Positions 8,579-18,669 are shown, counted from the stretch's first letter. The stretch: 64,000 nucleotides of DNA from Peptostreptococcus russellii (GCF_900110295.1 NZ_FODF01000004.1:109552-173551); one strand, 5' to 3'. The notes: generated from the letters alone by a model not told the origin. A program made the numbers and translations.

Positions 8579-9691
8579 TTAACTACTAGTTTTTTCTCTA
8601 TTTAAAATCAAATATATCATCATAAATGCCACTGCCATCAATACTTCTATGGATAATGCTATGACTGTTTCATTGCTATAAAAATTATTACTTGCAATAG
8701 CCAAGTTCACTTTGTGTCCCCAATACATTGGGAAGAATGAAGATACTTTTTTCAAGTATTCTGGCAAAAATTTAAGCGGTATAAAGACCCCTGAGAAAAA
8801 TGAAAGAAGAAGGCATCCTGAGTTTATCAATATACTTGCCTGTGTATCATTTTTTATTAAATCCGAGGTCAAACAAGCTAGTGCTGAAATCGGCATAATA
8901 TAGAAAAAGCTTGCTATAGTATATTTTAAAACAGAAAAATCAATTAAATTTTTATATCCATATAGTATTACTGGTAGAATCATAAAAAATAACCAAATTA
9001 TAAAAACAAAAGCAAAATAAGATCTGTATAATTCTCTTTTAAACTTTTTAATTTTTTTTGATGATATTTTAATTCTATTAATTATTTCCTTTTCTTTAAA
9101 TTTACTCTGAGTCTGGTATGCTGCGTATATAAGAACAAAGGTAATTACATACAAATTAAAGTTATAGTAAGAATATATATCCTCTTCTAATTTTGCTTTA
9201 TGTTTAGAAATTCCCGAATAATAATTTACTCTTATATCTGAATTTAGTATATCGCTTATTTTTTTATCTACATCTTTGATTTTATACTTATCTAGCAATC
9301 CATTTATTCTTATGAATAGAGATATTTTTTCATTTACTGCCATTTCAACTTTTTTATCATTACAATAATAATCCATATCCCCATTTCTTTTTATTTTCAA
9401 AACATATAATACATATTCTGAAACTATACTCTCTCTTATTTTTTCGGTATCCTTTATTACCTTTTTTTCATTAAAATTTTCTTCTAAATATTTTTCTAAT
9501 TTTTCACTTTCAACAGAGTCTGATTCATTTATTATTCCTATAGATATCTTCTTGCTTTCTAGATCATTATTATACTCATTGGATATACTCCTAGAATTTA
9601 ACACTGCTATCAGTAAGAATACCAATATATAAACAAATATTGCTGTTGAGTTTTTCATTAATACCTTTAAATAGGCTTTAAATACTGACAT
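8579..9691 (-). CDS. ABC-2 type exporter permease
   Basis: A 370-residue membrane protein: one transmembrane helix near residues 15-35, an external domain of about 150 residues, then five hydrophobic helices from about residue 180 onward. This is the ABC2_membrane_3-type layout of drug, bacteriocin or lipid exporters. The motif SFFSGVFIPLKFLPEYLKKVSSFFPMYWG before the last helices is characteristic of the family. The gene overlaps the preceding permease by 14 bases and ends the three-gene leftward operon. The substrate is unknown; no bacteriocin gene is seen nearby. Confidence 0.85.
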   Translation of the reverse strand: MSVFKAYLKVLMKNSTAIFVYILVFLLIAVLNSRSISNEYNNDLESKKISIGIINESDSVESEKLEKYLEENFNEKKVIKDTEKIRESIVSEYVLYVLKIKRNGDMDYYCNDKKVEMAVNEKISLFIRINGLLDKYKIKDVDKKISDILNSDIRVNYYSGISKHKAKLEEDIYSYYNFNLYVITFVLIYAAYQTQSKFKEKEIINRIKISSKKIKKFKRELYRSYFAFVFIIWLFFMILPVILYGYKNLIDFSVLKYTIASFFYIMPISALACLTSDLIKNDTQASILINSGCLLLSFFSGVFIPLKFLPEYLKKVSSFFPMYWGHKVNLAIASNNFYSNETVIALSIEVLMAVAFMMIYLILNREKTSS

Positions 9692-11051
9692 TTTTTACCT
9701 CTTTCCCTTTTAGCTTATTTACTTTAAATCTATATGCAAAAGCTGTTGCCAAAATAGCAGCTATAGTTAGCAAACATAAATTAATAAAAAGTTTCCAGTA
9801 CATATTACTACTATCGGTAATATACAGTGATAAAAGCATTCTCGTAATTACAGTTGCAGGATTTATATAATTAATAATCGGCATTTTATTTAAAAGTGTT
9901 CCTAAAACATTTACAGACATCATTCCAGAAATAAAACAACTAAACACATAGCAAGCTGCTGCCAAAGAGTACTTCGTAGATGTTTTAGCCTTTGTAACAA
10001 TTGCCAAAAACATACCTATAAATATTGCCATAATATTGGAAATTGCTATAGTCAATAAAACATATATGTTATTTCCAGCAAAAGGAACTTTTAGAAAGAC
10101 TTTCATGTATAGATATAATAAAATAGACACAATTGTATTAAACAATACATATACTAGCATCTCATTAAGAACTATTTTTTTTCTAGAAATAGGAGCAATT
10201 GAAGTCCTTACTACATGCTTAAATTCACTATCTAAGCTCATATCTTCAACTACCGTAACACCAAAAGTTATTCCACCTAAACAGATCATTGCAATAAGTG
10301 CATAGAAAAATATGACATTAGGATTTTTTTTCTCCTCACCAAAAACATTTTTCAAAGTTATATTGGCTAAATTATTATCCAATATTTCTTTATCTTGAAT
10401 TTTATATTTTTTCCCACTTGTTTCAAACTTATCATCGACAATATACCCTATTGCCATAGAAGTTTGATTAATTGAATTCAATATTTCTTTGAGTATATCT
10501 GTTTCTTCCCCATTCTTTAAAATATTGATATTCAAACTCCCTAAGTTCATCTCATTTATAAATATACTTTTTTTACCAAGATATAGCTCGTCTAAATACT
10601 TTTCTTCTCCTCTTGATAGTATATTATTTTCTTCTTGAAATTTTTTCAAACTTATCTTTTGTGAAATATATTTCTTTTTTTCCTCACTACTTATTTTAGT
10701 ATCAATAGCAAACTTACTAAATTTACTTTGAATTTCTTCTGAATTTACTATTATACCACCATTTATATATGCCTTAATCTCACCATTTTTTAAGGCTTCC
10801 TCAGGATCTTTATATTCTTTTATTTTATATATATTTTTATCCCTGTATTTTATGCCAGATAAGATCTCTCTATAAACAGGACTCTCTACCATTATATTTA
10901 TGCTTTCTAGTGTATTATTCCCTTTATCTACATTCTTTAGGGCAACTCCAAAAATTGTAGCTAATAAAAGTGGAAACAGTACAGTCCAAAAAATAACACT
11001 CTTTTCTCTAATGGCTCTTTTTACCAGATATTTCATTAAAAATATGTTCAT
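9678..11051 (-). CDS. ABC-2 type exporter permease
   Basis: A 457-residue membrane protein with the same plan as its downstream partner: a first helix near residues 20-35 (VIFWTVLFPLLLATIFGVAL), a long external domain, then helices from about residue 250 (VIFFYALIAMICLGGITFGV). I use the ATG at 11051, preceded by AGAGGTGG; the upstream in-frame ATGs lie inside the ATPase gene and lack a ribosome site. With the second permease it probably forms a heterodimeric channel driven by the ATPase at 11062-11997. Confidence 0.85.
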   Translation of the reverse strand: MNIFLMKYLVKRAIREKSVIFWTVLFPLLLATIFGVALKNVDKGNNTLESINIMVESPVYREILSGIKYRDKNIYKIKEYKDPEEALKNGEIKAYINGGIIVNSEEIQSKFSKFAIDTKISSEEKKKYISQKISLKKFQEENNILSRGEEKYLDELYLGKKSIFINEMNLGSLNINILKNGEETDILKEILNSINQTSMAIGYIVDDKFETSGKKYKIQDKEILDNNLANITLKNVFGEEKKNPNVIFFYALIAMICLGGITFGVTVVEDMSLDSEFKHVVRTSIAPISRKKIVLNEMLVYVLFNTIVSILLYLYMKVFLKVPFAGNNIYVLLTIAISNIMAIFIGMFLAIVTKAKTSTKYSLAAACYVFSCFISGMMSVNVLGTLLNKMPIINYINPATVITRMLLSLYITDSSNMYWKLFINLCLLTIAAILATAFAYRFKVNKLKGKEVKNVSI

Positions 11052-11061
11052 TATACCACCT

Positions 11062-11997
11062 CTATATATCTCTAAGTTTTTTCCCAGTAATTTCAAGAAA
11101 AACATCATTTAAATTGGGACTCTTCACTTCTATATTACTGAAAAATATTCCACTGTTTTCTAAGTAGGTTAAACAATGAGAAACTGTAATGCCCTTGGAT
11201 ATAGCTATTATAAGTTCCTCTCCTTCTAAAGAAATATTTAAAACTCCGTCTATTTTTCTTATATTTTCTATATCATCTTTAGATACGGATATATTCTTTA
11301 TAATCAACATATCAGATAATCCAACTGCTTTTTTTAGCTCATCTTTTGATCCAGTAATTAATATTTTCCCCTTATCCATTATAGATATTTTTTTACAAAG
11401 CATTTCTACTTCTTCCATATAGTGACTCGTATACAAAATTGTTGCACCTTCTTCATTCATTTTTTTTATTCCTTCAAGAATAAAGTTTCTACTCTGTGGA
11501 TCAACTGCAACTGTTGGTTCATCAAATATTATTAATTCTGGTTTGTGAGCAATTCCACAAGCTAAATTTAATCTTCTTAAAAGACCTCCACTTAGTTTTT
11601 TGGGAATAAACTTTTTATAGTTTTCTAGCCCAACAAATTCTATTGCTTCATTTACATATTTTTTTCTAACTTTTTTATCTGAAATATAAAGTCCACAAAA
11701 GAAATCAATATTTTCATAGACATTAAGGTCTTTAAATACTGATATTTCCTGTGGTACATATCCTATTTTTTTCTTTATCTTGTCGCTTTCAGATGACATT
11801 TCTTCACCGAAAATTTTAATTTTACCTCTATCGTAATTTATAATCGATAGCATCGAGTTTATAGTGCTTGTTTTACCTGAACCATTGGGACCAACTAAGC
11901 CATATATCTCTCCTTTCTCAATTTCAATATTTAAATTATCAACTGCAATTAAATTATCATACCTTTTTTGAAGTTCTTTTATCTCAACAAGTAACAT
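11062..11997 (-). CDS. ABC exporter ATP-binding protein
   Basis: A 311-residue nucleotide-binding subunit of the DrrA/CcmA type. Walker A is GPNGSGKTS, the signature is LSGGLLRRLNLA, Walker B is LIIFDEPTVAVDP, and TSHYMEEVEMLC holds the switch histidine. The extra C-terminal domain of about 90 residues is usual for drug-exporter ATPases. I use the ATG at 11997, with GGAGGTAGAA in front; an ATG four codons earlier overlaps that site. First gene of the operon, divergent from the histidine kinase, which suggests that the two-component system controls the exporter. Confidence 0.9.
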   Translation of the reverse strand: MLLVEIKELQKRYDNLIAVDNLNIEIEKGEIYGLVGPNGSGKTSTINSMLSIINYDRGKIKIFGEEMSSESDKIKKKIGYVPQEISVFKDLNVYENIDFFCGLYISDKKVRKKYVNEAIEFVGLENYKKFIPKKLSGGLLRRLNLACGIAHKPELIIFDEPTVAVDPQSRNFILEGIKKMNEEGATILYTSHYMEEVEMLCKKISIMDKGKILITGSKDELKKAVGLSDMLIIKNISVSKDDIENIRKIDGVLNISLEGEELIIAISKGITVSHCLTYLENSGIFFSNIEVKSPNLNDVFLEITGKKLRDI

Positions 11998-12255
11998 TTC
12001 TACCTCCATTTTAAACTTTTAGAATCAATACTTTCTATTATTTATTTACAAACTTTAACTGTAATTTCAGTATAGCATTTCAAATATTATATTATAAGTG
12101 AATAGACTCACTACTTAGCATTACATTTGTCACTTTTGAATTTATATTTATAACTACTCTTCTTTTTAAGATAAAAATATATTATTATAATAATATGGCT
12201 AAATAAATATCTATTGAGTATTTACATAGTATAATCAATATATGGGAGGTGTAAT

Positions 12256-13455
12256 ATGACTTACAAAAGCTTTTTTCAAAGCCGAATTTTTATTATTTTG
12301 ATATTTTTTATTTCTGTTACTATAATTTATGTTAATTATAGTAATTTATATGCCATTATTCCCATATTAATTGGATTAATAACAGCACTTTTAGGAATTT
12401 TCTTAAATAGAAAGTATCATTATATAGCTTTTCTCCTATTGTATTTTTTACTTGTGTTTTTTAGCTTGAAATCACAGTTTTTAATTAGTGAAAATATTTT
12501 TACTGGATACTTTGTATACTTTCTACCTATGTTTTTAATAGTTGATAAATCTTCTTGTAAAATATGTGAAGCCTCTTATAACTTGGCTCAACACCATAAT
12601 AAGAAAACTATTAAGAATTATTTTAGTCTTAATTTCGTAGATTTATATATTTATCCACTACTTTTACTTTTATCTTTATACTGTGTATATGAAGTTGACG
12701 AAAATATAGCCAATTGTTTTTTGTTTTTTTTCTTGAGTATTTTTTCCTATGTTTTATCTATACTTATTCAGTACTCTAACCTTATGGAAAAAAACTTTTT
12801 CAAACTTTATTCCAACACTCAAAAGGAAGAAAATAATTTAAAAATAATGTATTCTGACTTAATTAATTCCCAAGATGAAAAGATAGAAAATGCTATTCTT
12901 TCTGAAAGAAATAGGATATCAAGAGATATACATGACAGTTTGGGACATCTTACCTCTAGAGGTATTTTGCAGATCGGTGCAATGATTGTTACAGAAAAAG
13001 ATGAAAATAAAAAAGAACAACTTGTAGAACTAAAAAATACCCTATCAGATGGAATGAATGAAGTTAGAAATAGCCTTCACAATTTTCAAAATGAATCCAT
13101 CGACTTGGAAGCTGAACTTACAAATATGGTTAATTCATTTGATTTCTGTAGTATAAACTTTTTTTATTCTGTAAGTAGCGACCTAAGCCTTAAAGAAAAA
13201 TACTCTATTATTTATATAGTCAAGGAGTCTCTTACTAATATTGTCAAACATTCAGATGCAGATAGAGCTGAAATAAATATTATAGAAAGTAAGGCTAAGA
13301 TTTATATAAAAATATTTGACAATGGAAATACAGTGAAAAATTCTTCTGGTGGAATGGGAGTTTTCTCTATAAAAAAACGTGTTGAAGAACTAAAAGGCAA
13401 CATTGAAATTTCAACTGAAAATGGATATAGAATGTTTATATCTTTCGACATATAA
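12256..13455 (+). CDS. Sensor histidine kinase, NarL/DesK-type
   Basis: A 399-residue membrane kinase. The first 175 residues hold about six hydrophobic helices with little outside the membrane, as in intramembrane-sensing kinases. The HisKA_3 phosphorylation site is SRDIHDSLGH with His at about residue 226, and the ATPase domain carries a VKESLTNIVKHSDA N-box and FDNGNTVKNSSGGMG. Its partner regulator starts 36 bases later. The divergent ABC exporter makes sensing of an exported or toxic compound likely. Confidence 0.9.
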   Translation: MTYKSFFQSRIFIILIFFISVTIIYVNYSNLYAIIPILIGLITALLGIFLNRKYHYIAFLLLYFLLVFFSLKSQFLISENIFTGYFVYFLPMFLIVDKSSCKICEASYNLAQHHNKKTIKNYFSLNFVDLYIYPLLLLLSLYCVYEVDENIANCFLFFFLSIFSYVLSILIQYSNLMEKNFFKLYSNTQKEENNLKIMYSDLINSQDEKIENAILSERNRISRDIHDSLGHLTSRGILQIGAMIVTEKDENKKEQLVELKNTLSDGMNEVRNSLHNFQNESIDLEAELTNMVNSFDFCSINFFYSVSSDLSLKEKYSIIYIVKESLTNIVKHSDADRAEINIIESKAKIYIKIFDNGNTVKNSSGGMGVFSIKKRVEELKGNIEISTENGYRMFISFDI

Positions 13456-13491
13456 ACATATATTAAAAATTTATATTTTGGAGATGAATTT

Positions 13492-14133
13492 ATGAAGATA
13501 CTTGTAATAGATGATGACAAAATGATATGTATTGCTCTAAAAACAATAATTGAATCTGAAGATGATATGAAAGTTGTAGCGTCTGGCTACTCTTATGAGG
13601 ATGCAGTTTCACTATTTGAAAAACATTCTCCAGATATCTGTCTATTTGATATTCAAATAGGTGAAAAAAATGGGATAGACGCAATGAAGTATATAAAAAA
13701 TAAAAATCCCAATGCAAAAATAATTTTCCTTACTACTTTTTTAGACGAAAATTATATAAAAGATGCAATCAACCTAGGAAGTCAAGGCTACATTCTAAAA
13801 GATGATTTTGAAAGCATATGCCCTGCTATTCGAGCTGTAAATGCTGGTCAAGTTGTTTTTGGAAGTAAAGTAATTGAAAATATAGGTCATATTAAAGATA
13901 TGACTGCAAATAATTCAAAAAACACCAGTAATTCAAGAAATTTTGATTCTCTTAGTAGTCGAGAGCTTCAAATTTTAGAGCTTATTTCTCAGGGACTTAA
14001 CAATAAAGAAATCTCTGACAAAATTTTTCTCAGCGAGGGAACTATAAGAAACTACATTTCCTCTATGCTTGAAAAACTCAATCTTAGAGACCGCACTCAA
14101 CTAGCTATATTTTATATTAATTCAGATAAATAA
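13492..14133 (+). CDS. Response regulator, NarL/LuxR family
   Basis: A 213-residue regulator. The receiver domain has the acidic pair D7-D8, the phosphoacceptor D53 (CLFDIQIGEKNG), a TT pair (FLTTFL) and K in YILKDDFE. The LuxR-type helix-turn-helix covers about residues 150-205 (LSSRELQILELISQG, SEGTIRNYISSMLEKL). It is encoded with the kinase at 12256-13455 and most likely activates the divergent exporter operon. Confidence 0.92.
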   Translation: MKILVIDDDKMICIALKTIIESEDDMKVVASGYSYEDAVSLFEKHSPDICLFDIQIGEKNGIDAMKYIKNKNPNAKIIFLTTFLDENYIKDAINLGSQGYILKDDFESICPAIRAVNAGQVVFGSKVIENIGHIKDMTANNSKNTSNSRNFDSLSSRELQILELISQGLNNKEISDKIFLSEGTIRNYISSMLEKLNLRDRTQLAIFYINSDK

Positions 14134-14181
14134 ATATCCAGTATTTATACAAATTAATAGCTCCTTATTTATATATAATAA

Positions 14182-14196
14182 GAATTATTATTATAA
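14182..14196 (+). promoter_or_regulatory. Possible PerR-like box upstream of tpx
   Basis: GAATTATTATTATAA matches 11 of 14 defined bases of the PerR box TTATAATNATTATAA. Because the region is very AT-rich, a match of this quality can arise by chance. Confidence 0.2.
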
Positions 14197-14351
14197 AATT
14201 TGATTTTTTTGAGTATAAGACAAATTATATGGGTATTACTAAAAATAAGGAAATAGATAAAGAAAACTTTTATAAATTATTTTTATCTGTTTTATTGACA
14301 ATATAATTTTGAAATAAATATTTTTATATAAAATTTAGGAGGATATAGAAT

Positions 14352-14858
14352 ATGGAAAAGAGATCAGTAACAACTTTCGCAGGTAATCCTGTTACTTTAT
14401 TAGGCAAGGAAATAAAGGTTGGAGATAAGGCTCCTGATTTTACTTGTGTAAAGGGAGATTTAAGCCCATTCACACTGAAGGATGTTGAAGGAAAGATTAA
14501 GTTAATAAGCGTTGTTCCTTCTGTAGATACAGGTGTTTGTGAAGTTCAGACTATAAGATTCAATAAGGAAGCAGCAGAGTTAAAGGACGTAGCTATAATA
14601 ACTATAAGCTGTGACTTACCATTTGCACAGGCTAGATTCTGTGGAGATAAGGGAATAGATAATGCTATAGTAGTATCTGACTACAAGGATCATTCATTTG
14701 GATTAGGATATGGATTCTTAATGGAAGAATTTATGCTACTAAATAGAGGTATCCTAGTAATAGATAAGGATGATACAGTTAAGTATGTTGAATATGTTTC
14801 TGAAAATACTGAACATCCAAACTACGAAAAGGCACTAGAAGCTGTTAAATCACTTTAA
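14352..14858 (+). CDS. tpx: Thiol peroxidase (atypical 2-Cys peroxiredoxin)
   Basis: Reduces hydroperoxides with thioredoxin as electron donor, protecting this anaerobe from oxidants. The active site is PSVDTGVC with the peroxidatic Cys63, and the resolving Cys97 is in ARFCGDKG, the spacing expected for Tpx. Length (168 residues) is normal. The usual DTPVC reads DTGVC here, a mild change. Codon choice leans to AAG and ATA more than in the neighbours, perhaps reflecting high expression. It has a strong AGGAGG site and is monocistronic. Confidence 0.94.
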   Translation: MEKRSVTTFAGNPVTLLGKEIKVGDKAPDFTCVKGDLSPFTLKDVEGKIKLISVVPSVDTGVCEVQTIRFNKEAAELKDVAIITISCDLPFAQARFCGDKGIDNAIVVSDYKDHSFGLGYGFLMEEFMLLNRGILVIDKDDTVKYVEYVSENTEHPNYEKALEAVKSL

Positions 14859-14889
14859 TAGAATGACTATAATATAAAATTTATATAAA

Positions 14890-14913
14890 AGAGGGTATCA
14901 TCTGATACCCTCT
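14890..14913. terminator. Bidirectional terminator between tpx and the ABC permease
   Basis: An 11-bp stem (AGAGGGTATCA with its complement, 2-base loop) is followed by T-rich sequence on the plus strand and preceded by A-rich sequence. It serves tpx and probably the convergent permease gene. Confidence 0.88.
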
Positions 14914-14943
14914 TTTTATTTTATAATTTCACTAAAAATCTAT

Positions 14944-16668
14944 TTATTTTATATTATTTTTCTTTAAATACAGATTGCTTTTAAAAAGAGCGATAGCAGA
15001 TACAATAATTGCCGCCAAAAGCAATATTACAAATAAGTAATTAGATGCCATGTTAATTCCAGCCACTGCTATACCAGCTATTACCATACTGCCTACAATC
15101 ACTATTACAAACATTATCAAAAGGTTAACTCCTTTACTACTTCTCGAATATATCTCAGAAGTATTTTGCCATGATGTCAAAAGATGTTTATGATCATAAA
15201 CTATCCACTGAGATCCAATGCTATAACTCATTATCCATATTAAAGCAACTCCAAGTATAATATAAGCCACTGTTACCTTCATATAGATGCAAATTGCTAC
15301 GGCAATAATTGTAGAAAATGTTGCTGTAATTACAGTTGAAAAAATAAGTTTATTCTTCATATATTCTTTTTCGCTTATTGGAAGGCTTTTTATATAGTTG
15401 TAATTCTCACCATCAAGCGATAAGATTACTGAGTGTAGTCCATTTGGATAAACATTGTACATTAAGGCAATAATTATACAAAGCTCTAAAGCAAAAACCT
15501 TCAAAGAAGAAGGGTTCATATCTCCTATTAAATTTTTAAGGCTTTCAAACTGAGGATATAAAACAATTATTGGAAATATTATTACCATCATAGTTTGCGA
15601 TATAACTGTTGAATCAGATATCAAAGACAAATTATATTTAAATAGTGTCTTTCTTTTAAAAGCTTTTTCTGACTTGAGCTGTCCCCTGTCTTTTGATTCA
15701 AACATATTTTCTTTATACCCTAAATTTTCACTAGAATTTATATCTTTATTAATTTTTAAAGCAGACCTACTTCCTATTTTATCATCTTTTTTTGAAACAT
15801 TATAATTAGATGAAGTATTTAAAGATCTATTAATGGCATAAAAATTATTTTCTACTTTTAATATATACTTTTTATAAAAAACATATATTAATAAAATTAA
15901 AAGTGCTATTGCTATTAAATGACTAGAATATTTCTTCATCACAAAGCTTATTGGTCCATAAACTACTTTTATATTTCTTCCATTAATTGCCTTATTTGAC
16001 ATATCTTTAGATATTTGTTGTATCCCTAGAATAAATACCACATTAATTAGCGATGTTATTATAGTTATACTTGTAATAATTTTACTTTTAAATTTTGATA
16101 AAATGGCAGACCTCGACATAATATCCATTGCAATAGAATTTGCTATAATTATCAAAGCAAATACAATTAAAAAATCTATAAAGCCTAGGATAAGTGCTTG
16201 TAATATACCCATTTTTAGTCTTATCATATAAATTATAAATAGAGGAAGCATCGGTATTGCCAACTCTAAAGTTGATATGGAAACTACTGCCATCTTGGCT
16301 TTAAAAACAATGCTTTGCTCTATAGGAAGAACCATATATCCATCTATATCTCGACTTTCATAAAATACATTATAAAAATATGTAAAAGTTTGAAAAATAT
16401 TCATCAGCATAAAAATACCCAAACTTAAATCTATCATATATGGAAATTTACTATAATCTATTACTGCAAAAAAAAGTGTGTAAACTAGCATTAAAAATAT
16501 TCCAAGAAATATATGCTTTTTAACTCCTAGGTCTTTATACAATTGCTCTGGATTAACTTTATATTTTTCACTTTTCATTGATTTTTCTGTATAGGCAGGG
16601 TTTGAATACAGAAGATTAATTTTAAATACTTCTTTGAACATAGATACATTTTCATTATTTTTTGTCAT
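14944..16668 (-). CDS. Large ABC-2 type permease
   Basis: A 574-residue membrane protein with two hydrophobic blocks of about six helices each, separated by a charged cytoplasmic linker (about residues 275-350). The pattern resembles permeases paired with YtrB/EcsA-like ATPases. Conserved-looking text includes EIYSRSSKGVNLL in the second half. I use the ATG at 16668, four bases after the ATPase stop and preceded by AAGGTAGG; an upstream in-frame ATG lies inside the ATPase gene. The substrate is unknown. Confidence 0.8.
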   Translation of the reverse strand: MTKNNENVSMFKEVFKINLLYSNPAYTEKSMKSEKYKVNPEQLYKDLGVKKHIFLGIFLMLVYTLFFAVIDYSKFPYMIDLSLGIFMLMNIFQTFTYFYNVFYESRDIDGYMVLPIEQSIVFKAKMAVVSISTLELAIPMLPLFIIYMIRLKMGILQALILGFIDFLIVFALIIIANSIAMDIMSRSAILSKFKSKIITSITIITSLINVVFILGIQQISKDMSNKAINGRNIKVVYGPISFVMKKYSSHLIAIALLILLIYVFYKKYILKVENNFYAINRSLNTSSNYNVSKKDDKIGSRSALKINKDINSSENLGYKENMFESKDRGQLKSEKAFKRKTLFKYNLSLISDSTVISQTMMVIIFPIIVLYPQFESLKNLIGDMNPSSLKVFALELCIIIALMYNVYPNGLHSVILSLDGENYNYIKSLPISEKEYMKNKLIFSTVITATFSTIIAVAICIYMKVTVAYIILGVALIWIMSYSIGSQWIVYDHKHLLTSWQNTSEIYSRSSKGVNLLIMFVIVIVGSMVIAGIAVAGINMASNYLFVILLLAAIIVSAIALFKSNLYLKKNNIK

Positions 16669-16672
16669 ATTT

Positions 16673-17488
16673 CTACCTACCTTCAATATCACAATCGATA
16701 TCATTTTCATTATTCAAATCCATTTTAGAGTACTTTTCTACATCCAAACTATCATAATCAAATTCACTGTTTTCAGGACTTACCATATTAAGATAAATTT
16801 TTTCTAATGACTCACCAGGATGAATACTTTTCAACTCATCTATAGTTCCTAAAAATATCAATCTTCCCTTACTCAATATTGCTATCCTATCGCAAAGTTG
16901 TTCTGCAACTTCAAGAACATGGGTAGAAAATACAACTGTATTTCCATCTTTTACATGTTGTTTCATTAACTCCTTTAGATTGTATGAAGCTTGAGGATCG
17001 AGACCTGTCATAGGTTCATCTAAAATCCATATCTTAGGATTTGAAATTAGGGCTGCAATTATAAATGCTTTCTGTCTCATTCCGTGAGAAAAATTACCCA
17101 AAACCTCATTGTAATTTCCCTCCATTGAGAAAATTGAACAAAGATAATTAAGTCTTCTTTCCCTCGTTTCTGGATCGACTCCGTATGCATTGGCAACAAA
17201 TTTCCAAAATGAAATTGCTGGTAATCTTAAAAACATATCTGGAGTATCAGATACATAAGCTATTAGCTTCTTTACTTCCATTCTATTTTCTTCTAGATCC
17301 ATTCCATCAACAAAAATCTTTCCACTTGTAGGATTTATTATACTTACAAGCGACTTTATAGTTGTCGATTTTCCTGCACCATTATGACCTATTAGTCCAA
17401 ATATTTCTCCATCTTTTATTTCTAGGTTAAGATTATTTAAAGCCATCTTATCCCCGTAATATTTTGTTAAACCTTCTATTTTTATCAT
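16673..17488 (-). CDS. ABC transporter ATP-binding protein
   Basis: A 271-residue ATPase. Walker A is GHNGAGKST, the signature has the variant form NFSHGMRQK (instead of LSGGQ), Walker B is IWILDEPMTGLDP, and the switch histidine is in STHVLEVAEQLC. The variant signature is common in EcsA/YtrB-like exporters. The last 45 residues are acidic and not conserved in my memory of the family. It overlaps the queH fusion by four bases and drives the permease at 14944-16668. Confidence 0.9.
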   Translation of the reverse strand: MIKIEGLTKYYGDKMALNNLNLEIKDGEIFGLIGHNGAGKSTTIKSLVSIINPTSGKIFVDGMDLEENRMEVKKLIAYVSDTPDMFLRLPAISFWKFVANAYGVDPETRERRLNYLCSIFSMEGNYNEVLGNFSHGMRQKAFIIAALISNPKIWILDEPMTGLDPQASYNLKELMKQHVKDGNTVVFSTHVLEVAEQLCDRIAILSKGRLIFLGTIDELKSIHPGESLEKIYLNMVSPENSEFDYDSLDVEKYSKMDLNNENDIDCDIEGR

Positions 17489-18669
17489 AAACTCCCCTTT
17501 TCAGTAATTACAATGTTAATTCTTTTGTCATGCTCTCCCATTGCTACTTCTTCTGATATTTGTTTTTCCCTTATTAAAAGAATTTCATCTGCTTCTATAT
17601 TTTCAAGAAATCTATCATAGTAACCTCTTCCAAATCCCAATCTATTTCCTTTTCTATCGCTTGTGGCACAAGGAACTATTACAAGGTCAATTTCTTCCTT
17701 TTTCATTATGATGCTTTTTTTAGGATCAGCTTCTAGTATTCCAAATGTGCCTTCTTTAAGATCATCAAAACTTTTTATTATAGTCGCTACCATATTTTTG
17801 TCATCTTCACAATAAGGTATGGCTATATTCTTTCCATCTTCCCATGCCTTTTTAATAAATATTGATGTATCTATTTCTGGAAATTTTCCTATATAGGTAA
17901 ATATATTTTTAGCCTTTTTATACTCTTCTCTTGAAATCAAATTTTCAATTATTTTTTTATCTGCCTCTTCCATATAACTTTTATCCAATGAATTAGATAA
18001 CTCTTTCATTTTTTTACGAAGCTCATCTTTCTTTTTTTTCAAATTTCTTTCTTCAGATTCTTTTTTTGAAAACTCACATCCACAGTAGTCTTGCCTATAC
18101 ATTCCAAACTCTTTTGTTATTTCACAAGATCTCTTATATCCATTATTTTTCTTAAAATCTGATGGAAGGTGCTTTACACCCTCTTCTTCGCCAACTTTTT
18201 CTCCTATTTTATTAAGAACTTGTGAATTCTTATGAGGGCTAATTGAAAGCGTTGTAGTAAAATAATCAAAATTGCCTTTTTTAGCTATTTTAGCAGCCTC
18301 TCTCAATCTCATCTCATAACACTTATGACATCTTATTCCGCCTTCAGGAACATCTTCCAAACCTTCTGCCATTTTGTAGAATTTTTCTACTTCATATTTT
18401 CCTGTAATCATATGAATTGGATTCTTTGCATTTGTAAGTTCGATAATCTTCTTTTGCTCTTCCACTCTATAAAAATATTCATCTGATGGATATATGTTTG
18501 GATTATAATAAAATATCGTAATCTCAAAATACTCAGATAGATACTCCAAAACATAGCTACTACATGGACCACAACAACTATGTAAAAGAAGTTTTTCGAC
18601 CTTACCTTCATCTATATTATCTATTATTTTTTCAAGTTCTTTTTGGTAATTAACCTTAATATTTGCCAA
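17485..18669 (-). CDS. queH: Fusion of epoxyqueuosine reductase QueH and 5-formyltetrahydrofolate cyclo-ligase
   Basis: A single 394-residue frame holding two enzymes. Residues 1 to about 205 are QueH (DUF208), the cobalamin-independent enzyme that reduces epoxyqueuosine to queuosine in tRNA: HSCCGPCSS with C32, C33 and C36, later CHKC and DYCGC cysteines, and TTTLSISPHKN. Residues from about 210 onward are 5-formyl-THF cyclo-ligase, with YIGKFPEIDT, the FGILEAD motif, VPCATSDRKGNRLGFG and RGYYDRFL. This half recycles 5-formyl-THF to methenyl-THF. Start is TTG after GGAGGAAGAAG. No frameshift is needed to join the halves. The reason for the fusion is unclear. Confidence 0.88.
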   Translation of the reverse strand: MANIKVNYQKELEKIIDNIDEGKVEKLLLHSCCGPCSSYVLEYLSEYFEITIFYYNPNIYPSDEYFYRVEEQKKIIELTNAKNPIHMITGKYEVEKFYKMAEGLEDVPEGGIRCHKCYEMRLREAAKIAKKGNFDYFTTTLSISPHKNSQVLNKIGEKVGEEEGVKHLPSDFKKNNGYKRSCEITKEFGMYRQDYCGCEFSKKESEERNLKKKKDELRKKMKELSNSLDKSYMEEADKKIIENLISREEYKKAKNIFTYIGKFPEIDTSIFIKKAWEDGKNIAIPYCEDDKNMVATIIKSFDDLKEGTFGILEADPKKSIIMKKEEIDLVIVPCATSDRKGNRLGFGRGYYDRFLENIEADEILLIREKQISEEVAMGEHDKRINIVITEKGSL

